16,861 nt of DNA from Fimenecus sp963624605 (lineage in GTDB: Bacteria > Bacillota > Clostridia > Oscillospirales > Acutalibacteraceae), in assembly GCA_963624605.1 (NCBI GenBank), contig CAVFQD010000039.1:1-16861 (forward strand), read 5' to 3'. Position 1 is the first letter of the stretch. Every line of letters starts with the position of its first letter. The notes beneath the pieces are model-generated. The model saw nothing but the letters and a program-made list of their open reading frames with translations, made no database searches and had not been told where the DNA came from. A program made the translations under genes and the position numbers. Positions 1 through 6,392 of this stretch are shown piece after piece.

Positions 1-15
1 TAAAGCGTTCCTTTT

Positions 16-38
16 CCCCCGGTAGAACCGGGGGTTTT
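16..38 (+). terminator. Intrinsic terminator of an upstream gene outside the window
   Basis: A perfect 7-bp GC stem (CCCCCGG at 16-22, CCGGGGG at 28-34) with a TAGAA loop is followed by TTTT. The T-run lies only on the plus-strand side, so it ends a plus-strand transcript that enters from beyond the left edge. The gene itself is not in the window. Confidence 0.85.
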
Positions 39-50
39 CATCAATTGCTA

Positions 51-93
51 GACAATAAAAGCAGGCGTATATCGCTAAAGACGTTCCGCCTGC
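51..93 (-). terminator. Intrinsic terminator after the acyltransferase operon
   Basis: Read on the minus strand, GCAGGCG (93-87) pairs with CGCCTGC (67-61) around a 19-nt loop and is followed by TTTTATTG. It starts 7 nt after the acyltransferase stop codon. The large loop makes it a somewhat weaker hairpin than the others here. Confidence 0.75.
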
Positions 94-100
94 TTGGTTA

Positions 101-1381
101 TTATGCTTTTGACGAAAGAATGTCGATATTCTTATCCATAAGGTCAAAGAAATTGTTGACTATCTTTTCATCCTCTTCATTACCGCGGACGCACATTGAA
201 AGCGTAAGCTCGGAATTGATTGATGTTGCCGAGAGAAGTACATACGGCTTATATTTAACCGCACCCGTCATAAATCCGTCAACAGGCGGATGTCCGTCGA
301 GCGAGAGCTTGTCGGTTTCGAGAATACCGATGTTACTCATTGCGATAAGCGGATTTGAATAGCCGATTTTTATAACCTCTTCCGAAGCCATCTGCGGCAT
401 AATGCTGTAGCCGAGCTTCAAAAGCGGTAAGCCGTAAAGACCCATAAATTTATCTTTTTTGAACTTCGCAACGCTCTGTTTAGTATATTCGAGAGTTTGG
501 AAAATATCCTCCCCGAGCTCAGGTATATTGCACTGCATAAACGCAGTCTGGTTTGTAATACCCGTCTCGCTTGTGTCCTTCATATGGCGTCTCAAATCGA
601 TTGCACATGAGATTGTAACGCTCTCATCCCTGCCGAAGCCCGCAAGCTCGTAAAGGCTGTAAAAATATGCCGCAACAAGCATATCGTTTACTGTAGCACC
701 GAGCTTTTTGCCCGACGCCCTTAATCGTGCAAACCTGTCCTTGTCGACTTTTCTGCGTGCGATAAAGGAACGGTCCCTGATATTGTCCTCGGTAAGAGGG
801 AACCTATGGTCGTCCTTTGCGCATACATTTTTGTAAAGGTTCTGCGCCATTGCCTTCTCGGTCTTTGAGAAGTCGTCATAGACCTCCTCAAATGAGCGTG
901 AGCCCGACTTCAAGTCAATGGGACTTATTTTATTTTCAAGGTAATCGTTATAGTTCTTGCAAAGAGCCTTCATAAAATATTTGAAATCTCCGCCGTCCAT
1001 ACACATATGGTTTTCAACTATACAAAGCACCGACTTACCCTCGTGAAAGAAAACGGCAACCTGAATCTGAAGCTCGTTTTCGGGCGGTATGTACTGTGTA
1101 AGGAAGTCGTCTATTGCCTCCTCAAGATTGTCGGGGCGCGAAACATGGAGAACATCGTCAATATTGTAATCATTTACTCTCCAATAGGTTTTTAATTTGT
1201 TGTCGACAAACGACGAGTGCAAAACGGGAGCTTTTTCAAGGAAACAGATAAGCACGGTTTTGAGTGCGTCAATATCTATTTCAAAATCGTAATGCAATTC
1301 GACATGCACCATACGGTCATTGAAATCGCGGAAAAGGTAATGCATTTTATCCCACAGCTCAGCTGTTAATTTTTTATTCAT
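101..1381 (-). CDS. Condensation-domain / alcohol acetyltransferase-like acyltransferase
   Basis: A 426-residue soluble protein of the CoA-dependent acyltransferase superfamily (condensation domains, WS/DGAT, PapA-type and alcohol acetyltransferases). The key motif is the active-site HxxxDG at residues 125-130 (NHMCMDG); the catalytic second His and the Asp-Gly are present, while the first His of the usual HHxxxDG is Asn. Other superfamily-like segments are the ISCAIDLRRHM stretch in the second half and an ITNQTAFM segment after it. No carrier-protein or adenylation domain is attached and there is no signal peptide, so it probably acts as a free-standing cytosolic acyl or acetyl transferase. 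The ATG shares one base with the stop codon of the preceding gene (TAATG), and its GGAGGAGG ribosome site lies inside that gene's end, so translation is probably coupled. Acceptor and donor are unknown. Confidence 0.75.
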   Translation of the reverse strand: MNKKLTAELWDKMHYLFRDFNDRMVHVELHYDFEIDIDALKTVLICFLEKAPVLHSSFVDNKLKTYWRVNDYNIDDVLHVSRPDNLEEAIDDFLTQYIPPENELQIQVAVFFHEGKSVLCIVENHMCMDGGDFKYFMKALCKNYNDYLENKISPIDLKSGSRSFEEVYDDFSKTEKAMAQNLYKNVCAKDDHRFPLTEDNIRDRSFIARRKVDKDRFARLRASGKKLGATVNDMLVAAYFYSLYELAGFGRDESVTISCAIDLRRHMKDTSETGITNQTAFMQCNIPELGEDIFQTLEYTKQSVAKFKKDKFMGLYGLPLLKLGYSIMPQMASEEVIKIGYSNPLIAMSNIGILETDKLSLDGHPPVDGFMTGAVKYKPYVLLSATSINSELTLSMCVRGNEEDEKIVNNFFDLMDKNIDILSSKA

Positions 1382-2175
1382 TATTCATCCTCCTCCGGAT
1401 TATACGCAAGCTTTTTGTTCTTGATTGCAAGTTGAGCGATAACGCCTATATCAAGCACAAAGCCGATTATTATAAGTATTCTTCCCATCTTCCAAAGATC
1501 GGTAATCAAGCCGAAAATAACAAAGGCAAAGATGAAAACAAGCGGAATTGTAATAAGATAGTTTACAAACACAAGCCTCTGCTTTGTTACAGTTGCAAGG
1601 ATAAGGTCGCCTATAAACATCATTGCAAGCGCAAACAGGAAAATGAGATACGCCATCTCATTATCAAATACAATTCTGATAAACAGGAACAAAAACTGTG
1701 TGCCGACCATAACCGAGCCCGCCACAAGAGCACGCATAATGGCATAAAACTTTTTGTGGTGTCTCAAAATCGTAACAGCCGTAAGCATAATCGCCATAAT
1801 TCCGGCTGTAGCCGTACCCTCGATAATAAGCCATGTCGGATGCCACACATCGGTAATGAAGCCGATTGCCAAAAAGATAAGGACAGAAAAAAGTATACAT
1901 GCAACAACGGCAATCGGTGTATATTTAATCATTTTCTTTTCTTTAAGGTCTTCCAAATAATGCTTGTAATCTCTTAAAATTCTCGCACAATTATACTCAT
2001 CCAAAATAAGGTCGTGGGCAACCTTTTCGTCTTTGATTCCTCTTTTCATAACCTCGTTTGTGCGAAATTTCATATCGTCGAGAACATTTCTCTTGAAAAC
2101 AAAATTCACTTTTTCGTTTGAATACGAACTCATTGCACTTTCAATGTGTTCGCAATAATCTGTGTACTTTTTCAT
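1381..2175 (-). CDS. Six-helix integral membrane protein, partner of the acyltransferase
   Basis: A 264-residue protein with a charged soluble N-terminus (about 1-83) and six predicted membrane helices (near 86-107, 114-136, 145-168, 173-196, 201-224 and 231-251), ending in an acidic tail (PEEDE). I do not recognise a characterised family; in shape it recalls uncharacterised multi-helix proteins that I believe are found beside condensation-type acyltransferases, but that is from memory. An internal repeat is visible: GFITDVW (105-111) and GLITDLW (222-228) each sit at the end of a helix and precede a similar helix, which suggests duplicated hairpins. I take the ATG at 2175 because GGGAGGA lies 5-6 nt upstream; the longer open frame starts at TTG 2193 with no ribosome site. 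It overlaps the acyltransferase by one base, so the two probably work together, perhaps presenting a membrane-bound acceptor. Confidence 0.7.
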   Translation of the reverse strand: MKKYTDYCEHIESAMSSYSNEKVNFVFKRNVLDDMKFRTNEVMKRGIKDEKVAHDLILDEYNCARILRDYKHYLEDLKEKKMIKYTPIAVVACILFSVLIFLAIGFITDVWHPTWLIIEGTATAGIMAIMLTAVTILRHHKKFYAIMRALVAGSVMVGTQFLFLFIRIVFDNEMAYLIFLFALAMMFIGDLILATVTKQRLVFVNYLITIPLVFIFAFVIFGLITDLWKMGRILIIIGFVLDIGVIAQLAIKNKKLAYNPEEDE

Positions 2176-2205
2176 TATATCCTCCCATACCAAATCTGTA
2201 ATTAT

Positions 2206-2234
2206 ATTATATCAAAATGCATATATGCCGTCAA
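2206..2234 (-). promoter_or_regulatory. Sigma-A promoter of the membrane protein-acyltransferase operon
   Basis: On the minus strand TTGACG (2234-2229) is separated by exactly 17 nt from a perfect TATAAT (2211-2206). It lies about 31 nt upstream of the chosen ATG at 2175 and directly abuts the T-tract of the ispF terminator, so the two-gene operon is transcribed independently of ispDF. Confidence 0.8.
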
Positions 2235-2235
2235 T

Positions 2236-2264
2236 AAAAAAAAGAGATGATTTATCATCATCTC
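2236..2264 (-). terminator. Intrinsic terminator of ispDF
   Basis: On the minus strand an 8-bp perfect stem (GAGATGAT / ATCATCTC) with a 5-nt loop is followed by eight T residues. It starts 8 nt after the ispF stop codon. Its T-run ends at the base next to the -35 box of the following operon. Confidence 0.9.
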
Positions 2265-2272
2265 CGAAAAAA

Positions 2273-2749
2273 CTATTTTTCTATAAGGCAGACGCTGTGT
2301 GCTGCAATCCCCTGCTTTGTTCCCGTAAAGCCCAAACCTTCTTCGGTCGTGGCTTTCACACTGATTCGGTCAACATCCACAGAGAGTGCGTTTGCTATAT
2401 TTTCACGCATTTTCACAATGTGCGGCGCAAGCTTCGGAGCCTGAGCCAAAACGGTTGCGTCAATGTTTACCGTATGATAGCCCTTGTCCTTCAAAAGCTC
2501 ATTCACATTTTTGAGAAGCTCGAGACTGTCAGCACCCTTATATCTCTCGTCCGTATCGGGAAAATGCTTCCCTATGTCGCCGAGTGCAGCCGCACCCAAA
2601 AGGGAATCGGAAATTGCGTGCAGCAAAACATCTGCATCCGAATGGCCTAACAGTCCTATTCCGTTATTTTCAATTTCAACGCCGCCGAGGATAAGCTTTC
2701 TGCCCTCAACAAGCTTATGCACATCATAACCGTGTCCTATTCTAATCAT
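2273..2749 (-). CDS. ispF: 2-C-methyl-D-erythritol 2,4-cyclodiphosphate synthase
   Basis: IspF converts 4-diphosphocytidyl-2-C-methyl-D-erythritol 2-phosphate to the 2,4-cyclodiphosphate with release of CMP in the MEP isoprenoid pathway. At 158 residues it has the normal length of the cytosolic homotrimer. The zinc site is visible as Asp9 and His11 (GHGYDVH) and His44 (DVLLHA), matching Asp8, His10 and His42 of the E. coli enzyme; the GAAALGDIGKHFPDTD segment and the C-terminal TTEGLGFTG loop are also typical. The ATG overlaps the ispD stop codon by four bases (ATGA) and has AGGAGAG about 7 nt upstream, so the pair is co-translated. It performs the step two after IspD; the intervening kinase IspE is not in the window. 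Confidence 0.97.
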   Translation of the reverse strand: MIRIGHGYDVHKLVEGRKLILGGVEIENNGIGLLGHSDADVLLHAISDSLLGAAALGDIGKHFPDTDERYKGADSLELLKNVNELLKDKGYHTVNIDATVLAQAPKLAPHIVKMRENIANALSVDVDRISVKATTEEGLGFTGTKQGIAAHSVCLIEK

Positions 2750-3474
2750 ATCTGCTCTCTCCTGTACAAAATCGCCTGCGCTATATCGGTGTCCTCGGGA
2801 GTTGTTATTTTAATATTTTCATAGCTTCCCACGACCATTTTAACCTCTGTACCGTATTCCTCCAAAAGCTTACAGTCGTCCGTAAACATTTCGGAATTTA
2901 TGACATTGTCTATCGCTGAAAGATAGAGTCGCCGCTCAAACACCTGCGGTGTATGAACAGCCCAAAGATAATTTCTGTCGGGCGTTGAGGTTATTATACC
3001 TTTTTCGTTTACGACCTTGACAGTGTCCTTGACTTTGACGCCTGTTGCCGCCGCTCCCGTTAAAAATGCCTCTCTTACTGTGTCCTCGATTATTTTACCG
3101 GTAACAAGAGGGCGGGCGCCGTCGTGGATTGCAAAATATTCGGAAAGCGGAGAACTGCGCCTTATCGCATTGAAAACGCTCTCCTGCCGTGTTTTTCCGC
3201 CCTTTACTATATCGGTAACCTTTAAGACCTTGTACTCCTTTATCATAGCGTACATTTTCGGAATATCCTCTTCCCTTGCCGCTATAACGATTTCGTCTAT
3301 CATATTGCTTTCGGAAAATGCAGAAAGCGTCCTTATAAGCACAGGGACGCCGTCAATAAGCAAAAACTGCTTATTGACGCCGCCCATTCTTGTTGAATTA
3401 CCTGCCGCTACAATAACCGCCGTAACAAACGGCTTTGCCTCGGAAAATTCTTTGTTTTGTTTTAAGAAACTCAT
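2746..3474 (-). CDS. ispD: 2-C-methyl-D-erythritol 4-phosphate cytidylyltransferase
   Basis: IspD transfers CMP from CTP to 2-C-methyl-D-erythritol 4-phosphate, the third step of the MEP pathway. The nucleotide-binding motif AAGNSTRMGG lies at 23-32 with a conserved Lys at 35, and IHDGARPLV, TPQVF and FTDDCKLLEEYG follow in the order usual for the family. It has 242 residues, slightly longer than many homologues because of a roughly 15-residue hydrophilic N-terminal extension. The ATG has only a weak GGTGA ribosome site, but no later in-frame Met precedes the CTP-binding motif. It is the first gene of the ispDF operon and has its own candidate promoter just downstream of the aminotransferase gene. 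Confidence 0.96.
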   Translation of the reverse strand: MSFLKQNKEFSEAKPFVTAVIVAAGNSTRMGGVNKQFLLIDGVPVLIRTLSAFSESNMIDEIVIAAREEDIPKMYAMIKEYKVLKVTDIVKGGKTRQESVFNAIRRSSPLSEYFAIHDGARPLVTGKIIEDTVREAFLTGAAATGVKVKDTVKVVNEKGIITSTPDRNYLWAVHTPQVFERRLYLSAIDNVINSEMFTDDCKLLEEYGTEVKMVVGSYENIKITTPEDTDIAQAILYRREQI

Positions 3475-3487
3475 TTTATCACCGTTA

Positions 3488-3509
3488 AAAAATTATATGA
3501 ATAATTTTT
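3488..3509. repeat. 9-bp perfect AT inverted repeat over the ispD promoter
   Basis: AAAAATTAT (3488-3496) and ATAATTTTT (3501-3509) are perfect inverted arms around ATGA. The repeat covers the -10 box of the ispD promoter. It could be an operator. On the minus strand it is followed by more T residues and might weakly terminate the aminotransferase transcript, but an all-A/T stem is a poor terminator. Confidence 0.45.
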
Positions 3510-3520
3510 GCCTGTGATAA
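3492..3520 (-). promoter_or_regulatory. Candidate sigma-A promoter of ispDF
   Basis: A perfect TATAAT (3497-3492) is preceded at 17 nt by TTATCA (3520-3515), a 4/6 match to the -35 consensus. It is 18 nt upstream of the ispD ATG, so the leader would be short. No convincing terminator separates the aminotransferase gene from ispD, so read-through is also possible. Confidence 0.55.
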
Positions 3521-3524
3521 CAGT

Positions 3525-4790
3525 TTACATCATTTTTTCAATTGTTGCAAGTTTAATGCAAAGGCAAAGAACCTCAGCCGCCTTGCCGATGTCGGTAACG
3601 CTCGGGAAAGTCGGTGCAATACGGATATTTTTGTCATCAGGGTCTTTACCGTAGGGATATGTTGCGCCTACACTTGTGAGCACAACGCCGAGTGACTTGC
3701 AAAGCTCGCCCACACGCTTAGCACTGCATTTTTCGGTATCAAGACTTATAAAATATCCGCCGTTGGGCTTTGTCCATGAGGCAAGACCCGTACCGCCGAG
3801 TTCTCTTTCAAATGTGTCGATAACAACATTGAACTTAGGTTCGATAAGTGCCGCATGCTTTTTCATATGAGCCTTAATGCCGCCAAGGTCCTTGAAAAAT
3901 TTAGCGTGTCTTAACTGATTGAGCTTGTCATGACCTATCATCTGTGTATTGAATCTCTTCTTAATCATCTGAATATTCTTTTCGGAAGCGGCAAGACAGG
4001 AAACGCCTGCACCGGGGAAGCTTATCTTTGAAGTTGAAGTAAATTCAACAAAGTAGTCTTCCGTACCGAACTCCTTGCAAACTTCAAATATGTTGAGAAG
4101 CTTATCGGGATTTTCCTGAAAATCGTGTACGATATATGCGTTATCCCAAATAACTCTGAAATCCTTTGCCGCAGGCTTCAGCGCCGCCAAAGCACGAACC
4201 TTTTCATCAGAATAGGTTACGCCTGTGGGGTTTGAATACTTCGGCACGCAGAACATACCCTTAACGCTTCTGTCTCTGACAAGCTCTGCGATTTTTTCAA
4301 CATCCGGACCGTCTGATAGCATAGGTACATTTATCATTTTAATACCGTAATATTCGCAAATTCCGAAATGTCTGTCATATCCCGGAACATTGCAGATGAA
4401 TTTAATGTCGCCCTGCTGACTCCACGGCTTATCTCCTGCGCCAGTAAGCATACACTGTGTGATGTAATCGAACATAAGAGTTAGTGACGAAGCACCGCCG
4501 AGAATTATATTATCGCTGTCAACCTCAAGCATTTCAGCAAAAAGCCTCTTACACTCGGGGATACCGTCAAGTACACCGTAGTTTCTGCAATCAAGTCCGT
4601 TTTCGCTCTTGCAGTCGCATACGCCGATAACCTCTTTGAGAATATCCATTGAGAGGTCAAGCTGCTCGCCTGCAGGCTTACCTCTCGACATATCGAGCTT
4701 AAGCCCCTGAGCCTTGAGCTTTTCGTATTTTTCCTTCAGTCCGTTGAATTCCGCAGCCAATTCAGGCTTGCTCATCTGAGAGTATTGCAT
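3525..4790 (-). CDS. Aminotransferase, type Ic aspartate/alanine-like (PLP)
   Basis: A PLP-dependent fold-type I aminotransferase of 421 residues, of the subgroup Ic aspartate aminotransferase type (the Corynebacterium AspT-like, PF12897 group). It probably moves the amino group between aspartate or alanine and 2-oxoglutarate in the cytosol. The family hallmark SRGKPAGEQLDL lies at 35-46; NPTG is at 187-190, DNAY at 216-219, and the Schiff-base Lys255 sits in TSTSKISFPGAG, with the NGGYF segment near the C-terminus. I choose ATG 4790 because GAGGTG lies about 7 nt upstream; the open frame extends five codons to a TTG at 4805 that overlaps this ribosome site. It is transcribed alone from a promoter at 4836-4864. 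Substrate preference cannot be read from the sequence. Confidence 0.88.
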   Translation of the reverse strand: MQYSQMSKPELAAEFNGLKEKYEKLKAQGLKLDMSRGKPAGEQLDLSMDILKEVIGVCDCKSENGLDCRNYGVLDGIPECKRLFAEMLEVDSDNIILGGASSLTLMFDYITQCMLTGAGDKPWSQQGDIKFICNVPGYDRHFGICEYYGIKMINVPMLSDGPDVEKIAELVRDRSVKGMFCVPKYSNPTGVTYSDEKVRALAALKPAAKDFRVIWDNAYIVHDFQENPDKLLNIFEVCKEFGTEDYFVEFTSTSKISFPGAGVSCLAASEKNIQMIKKRFNTQMIGHDKLNQLRHAKFFKDLGGIKAHMKKHAALIEPKFNVVIDTFERELGGTGLASWTKPNGGYFISLDTEKCSAKRVGELCKSLGVVLTSVGATYPYGKDPDDKNIRIAPTFPSVTDIGKAAEVLCLCIKLATIEKMM

Positions 4791-4835
4791 AAATTCACAC
4801 CTCAAAATCTATTATTTTATATTAAACCAAGTAAT

Positions 4836-4864
4836 ATTGTAATACATTATAATTTTTTTTGCAA
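4836..4864 (-). promoter_or_regulatory. Candidate sigma-A promoter of the aminotransferase
   Basis: TTGCAA (4864-4859) and TACAAT (4841-4836) are spaced by 17 nt on the minus strand, about 45 nt upstream of the chosen ATG. Both boxes deviate from consensus, and the region is AT-rich with other TATAAT-like words (for example near 4847-4852) that lack a partner -35. Confidence 0.5.
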
Positions 4865-4880
4865 TATTGTTTTCGGCTTC

Positions 4881-4897
4881 TTGCAAAAATTTCGCAA
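4881..4897. repeat. 17-bp near-perfect palindrome upstream of the aminotransferase promoter
   Basis: TTGCAAAAATTTCGCAA pairs at seven of eight positions about its central A. It lies 16 nt upstream of the aminotransferase -35 box and just outside the terminator of the sugar symporter. The position would suit a regulator-binding site; this is an inference from symmetry and place only. Confidence 0.35.
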
Positions 4898-4933
4898 AAA
4901 AGACAAGCAACCGAAAAAGTTGCCTGTCTTTTA
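4895..4933. terminator. Terminator after the symporter gene
   Basis: Arms 4901-4911 (AGACAAGCAAC) and 4919-4929 (GTTGCCTGTCT) form a stem with one internal mismatch and a 7-nt loop. On the minus strand it is followed by six T residues and ends the sulfatase operon. On the plus strand only TTTTA follows, so it may work weakly both ways. Confidence 0.85.
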
Positions 4934-4955
4934 GTACAATTTAGCTAAATAAAAT

Positions 4956-6371
4956 TCAGTTTTGCTCTGCGGAAGCGGCACTGACAGTATTTGCCTTTGC
5001 TCTGCGTTCCTCAAGCTCTTTCTGAATTCTTGCCTTTTTCTCACCCGTGTAATCGTTGAAGAACATCGGTATCATTGTAAGCGCAAAGCCGATTGCGGGT
5101 AAAACGGTTATCATAAAGAATAAGCCGGTTCTTGTTTTATCCGACTGTGCCTGAATAACACCGTCAATAGGAGCCTGAAACTCGCAGACCTTAAGCACAA
5201 CGCTGACGGCATATGTCGCAAGTCCTGCCGAAACCTTACTTAAAAGCGTTTGGAAGGCAAAGCAAACGCCGTCTGCCCTCTCGCCCGTTTTCCATTCAAT
5301 ATAGTCTACGCTGTCCGCTATGAGAGCGTATGTAATTACATTGTAAATACCGAGCGGTACGCCCATAAACACAAGGCAAAGAAGCACAACATAAATGTTT
5401 TCGTAGCCGATAAACCAAAAAGCAAGATGAGAAATTATACCGAATACAGAAGAACCGATATAAATTGCTTTAAGAGAAAAGCGCTTTCTCAACGCAGGCA
5501 TAATCACCATGGCAGGAACCATACCGACGCCGACCGCAACGGTAAGCGAGGTCATTTTGAAGCCGTTGGGAATAATGCCGTAATTGTCAACGCCGATAAG
5601 ATAGTAATGGATATATGTCGCGCATACATTTGCCATTACCATTGTCGAGCCGAGAACAGCTGAAAGAATTACGATTATAAGCACCTTGTTTTTGCCTATA
5701 AGTCGGAAATTCTCCTTAAATGTTCTTGTATCCTGTCGCTCCTCATGTACACGCTCCTTTGCGGTAAAGAACGGAAGAATTGAGAGCACCGCCGCAACTG
5801 TTCCGAATATAATTGCAGAAACGAAGTAGCCCTTGCGAAGTCCGAGTGCATTTTCAGCAACAAGAACAGGGATAAGCACCGTCGGAAGAATACCGCCTGC
5901 GGTACTTCCGAGTCTGCCGTTTGACAAAAATCTTGTTCTCTCCCTCTCGTTAGGCGTGATAACCGAGCTCAAGCCCCAGAACGGAACATCCTGAATTGTG
6001 AAAGCGATACCCCAAAGAATATATGTTACCGCCGCATATGCAACCTTAGCCGAATAAGACGAAAACTGCGGAGCGAAGAACAAAAGAATTGTCGTTATCG
6101 CAATCGGTACGGGCGAGAAAAGAAGATATGGTCTCATCTTGCCCCACTTTGAATGGGTGCGGTCAACTATCATACCCATAATCGGGTCGTTGAGTGCGTC
6201 GAAAATTCTGCCTGCAAGAATAATGTTTCCTGCGTGAATCGGGTCAAGTCCTGCCGCATCGGTGTAGAAAATCAGCAGAAACATTGACATAATCGTGTAA
6301 ACTCCGCTCCGTCCGAATGCCGCAAGCGGGAATGTCAGCTTTTCTTTAAGCGTCAAATAAGTCTTTTCCAT
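4956..6371 (-). CDS. GPH-family (MelB-like) sugar:cation symporter
   Basis: A 471-residue, 12-helix inner-membrane transporter of the glycoside-pentoside-hexuronide:cation symporter family. The family signature is clear: GRIFDALNDPIMG near residues 50-62, followed by VDRTHSKWGKMRPYLL, and in the C-terminal half LIADSVDYIEWKTGERADG. There is no fused EIIA-like regulatory domain; the C-terminus is a short charged tail. It starts at an ATG with AGGAG 7 nt upstream and follows the sulfatase gene after 21 nt, so it is the last gene of the operon. Known family members carry small glycosides or uronides; from its neighbours I infer uptake of a sulfated sugar or glycoside, but the ligand cannot be told from sequence. 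Confidence 0.88.
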   Translation of the reverse strand: MEKTYLTLKEKLTFPLAAFGRSGVYTIMSMFLLIFYTDAAGLDPIHAGNIILAGRIFDALNDPIMGMIVDRTHSKWGKMRPYLLFSPVPIAITTILLFFAPQFSSYSAKVAYAAVTYILWGIAFTIQDVPFWGLSSVITPNERERTRFLSNGRLGSTAGGILPTVLIPVLVAENALGLRKGYFVSAIIFGTVAAVLSILPFFTAKERVHEERQDTRTFKENFRLIGKNKVLIIVILSAVLGSTMVMANVCATYIHYYLIGVDNYGIIPNGFKMTSLTVAVGVGMVPAMVIMPALRKRFSLKAIYIGSSVFGIISHLAFWFIGYENIYVVLLCLVFMGVPLGIYNVITYALIADSVDYIEWKTGERADGVCFAFQTLLSKVSAGLATYAVSVVLKVCEFQAPIDGVIQAQSDKTRTGLFFMITVLPAIGFALTMIPMFFNDYTGEKKARIQKELEERRAKANTVSAASAEQN

Positions 6372-6392
6372 TACAGTCTCCTAAATCCCTTT

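Noticed and set aside
1432..1977. Plus-strand frame of 181 residues antisense to the six-helix protein
   Set aside because: Its composition is Lys/Asn/His-rich low complexity and it has no ribosome site. The opposite strand has a strong start, coupling and six hydrophobic helices.
2162..2650. Plus-strand frame of 162 residues across the ispF terminator
   Set aside because: It crosses a clear promoter and terminator of the minus strand and is antisense to ispF.
3512..3523. CTGT/ACAG hairpin after the aminotransferase stop as a terminator
   Set aside because: The stem has only four base pairs and no T-run follows on the minus strand. It may instead be part of the ispD promoter region.
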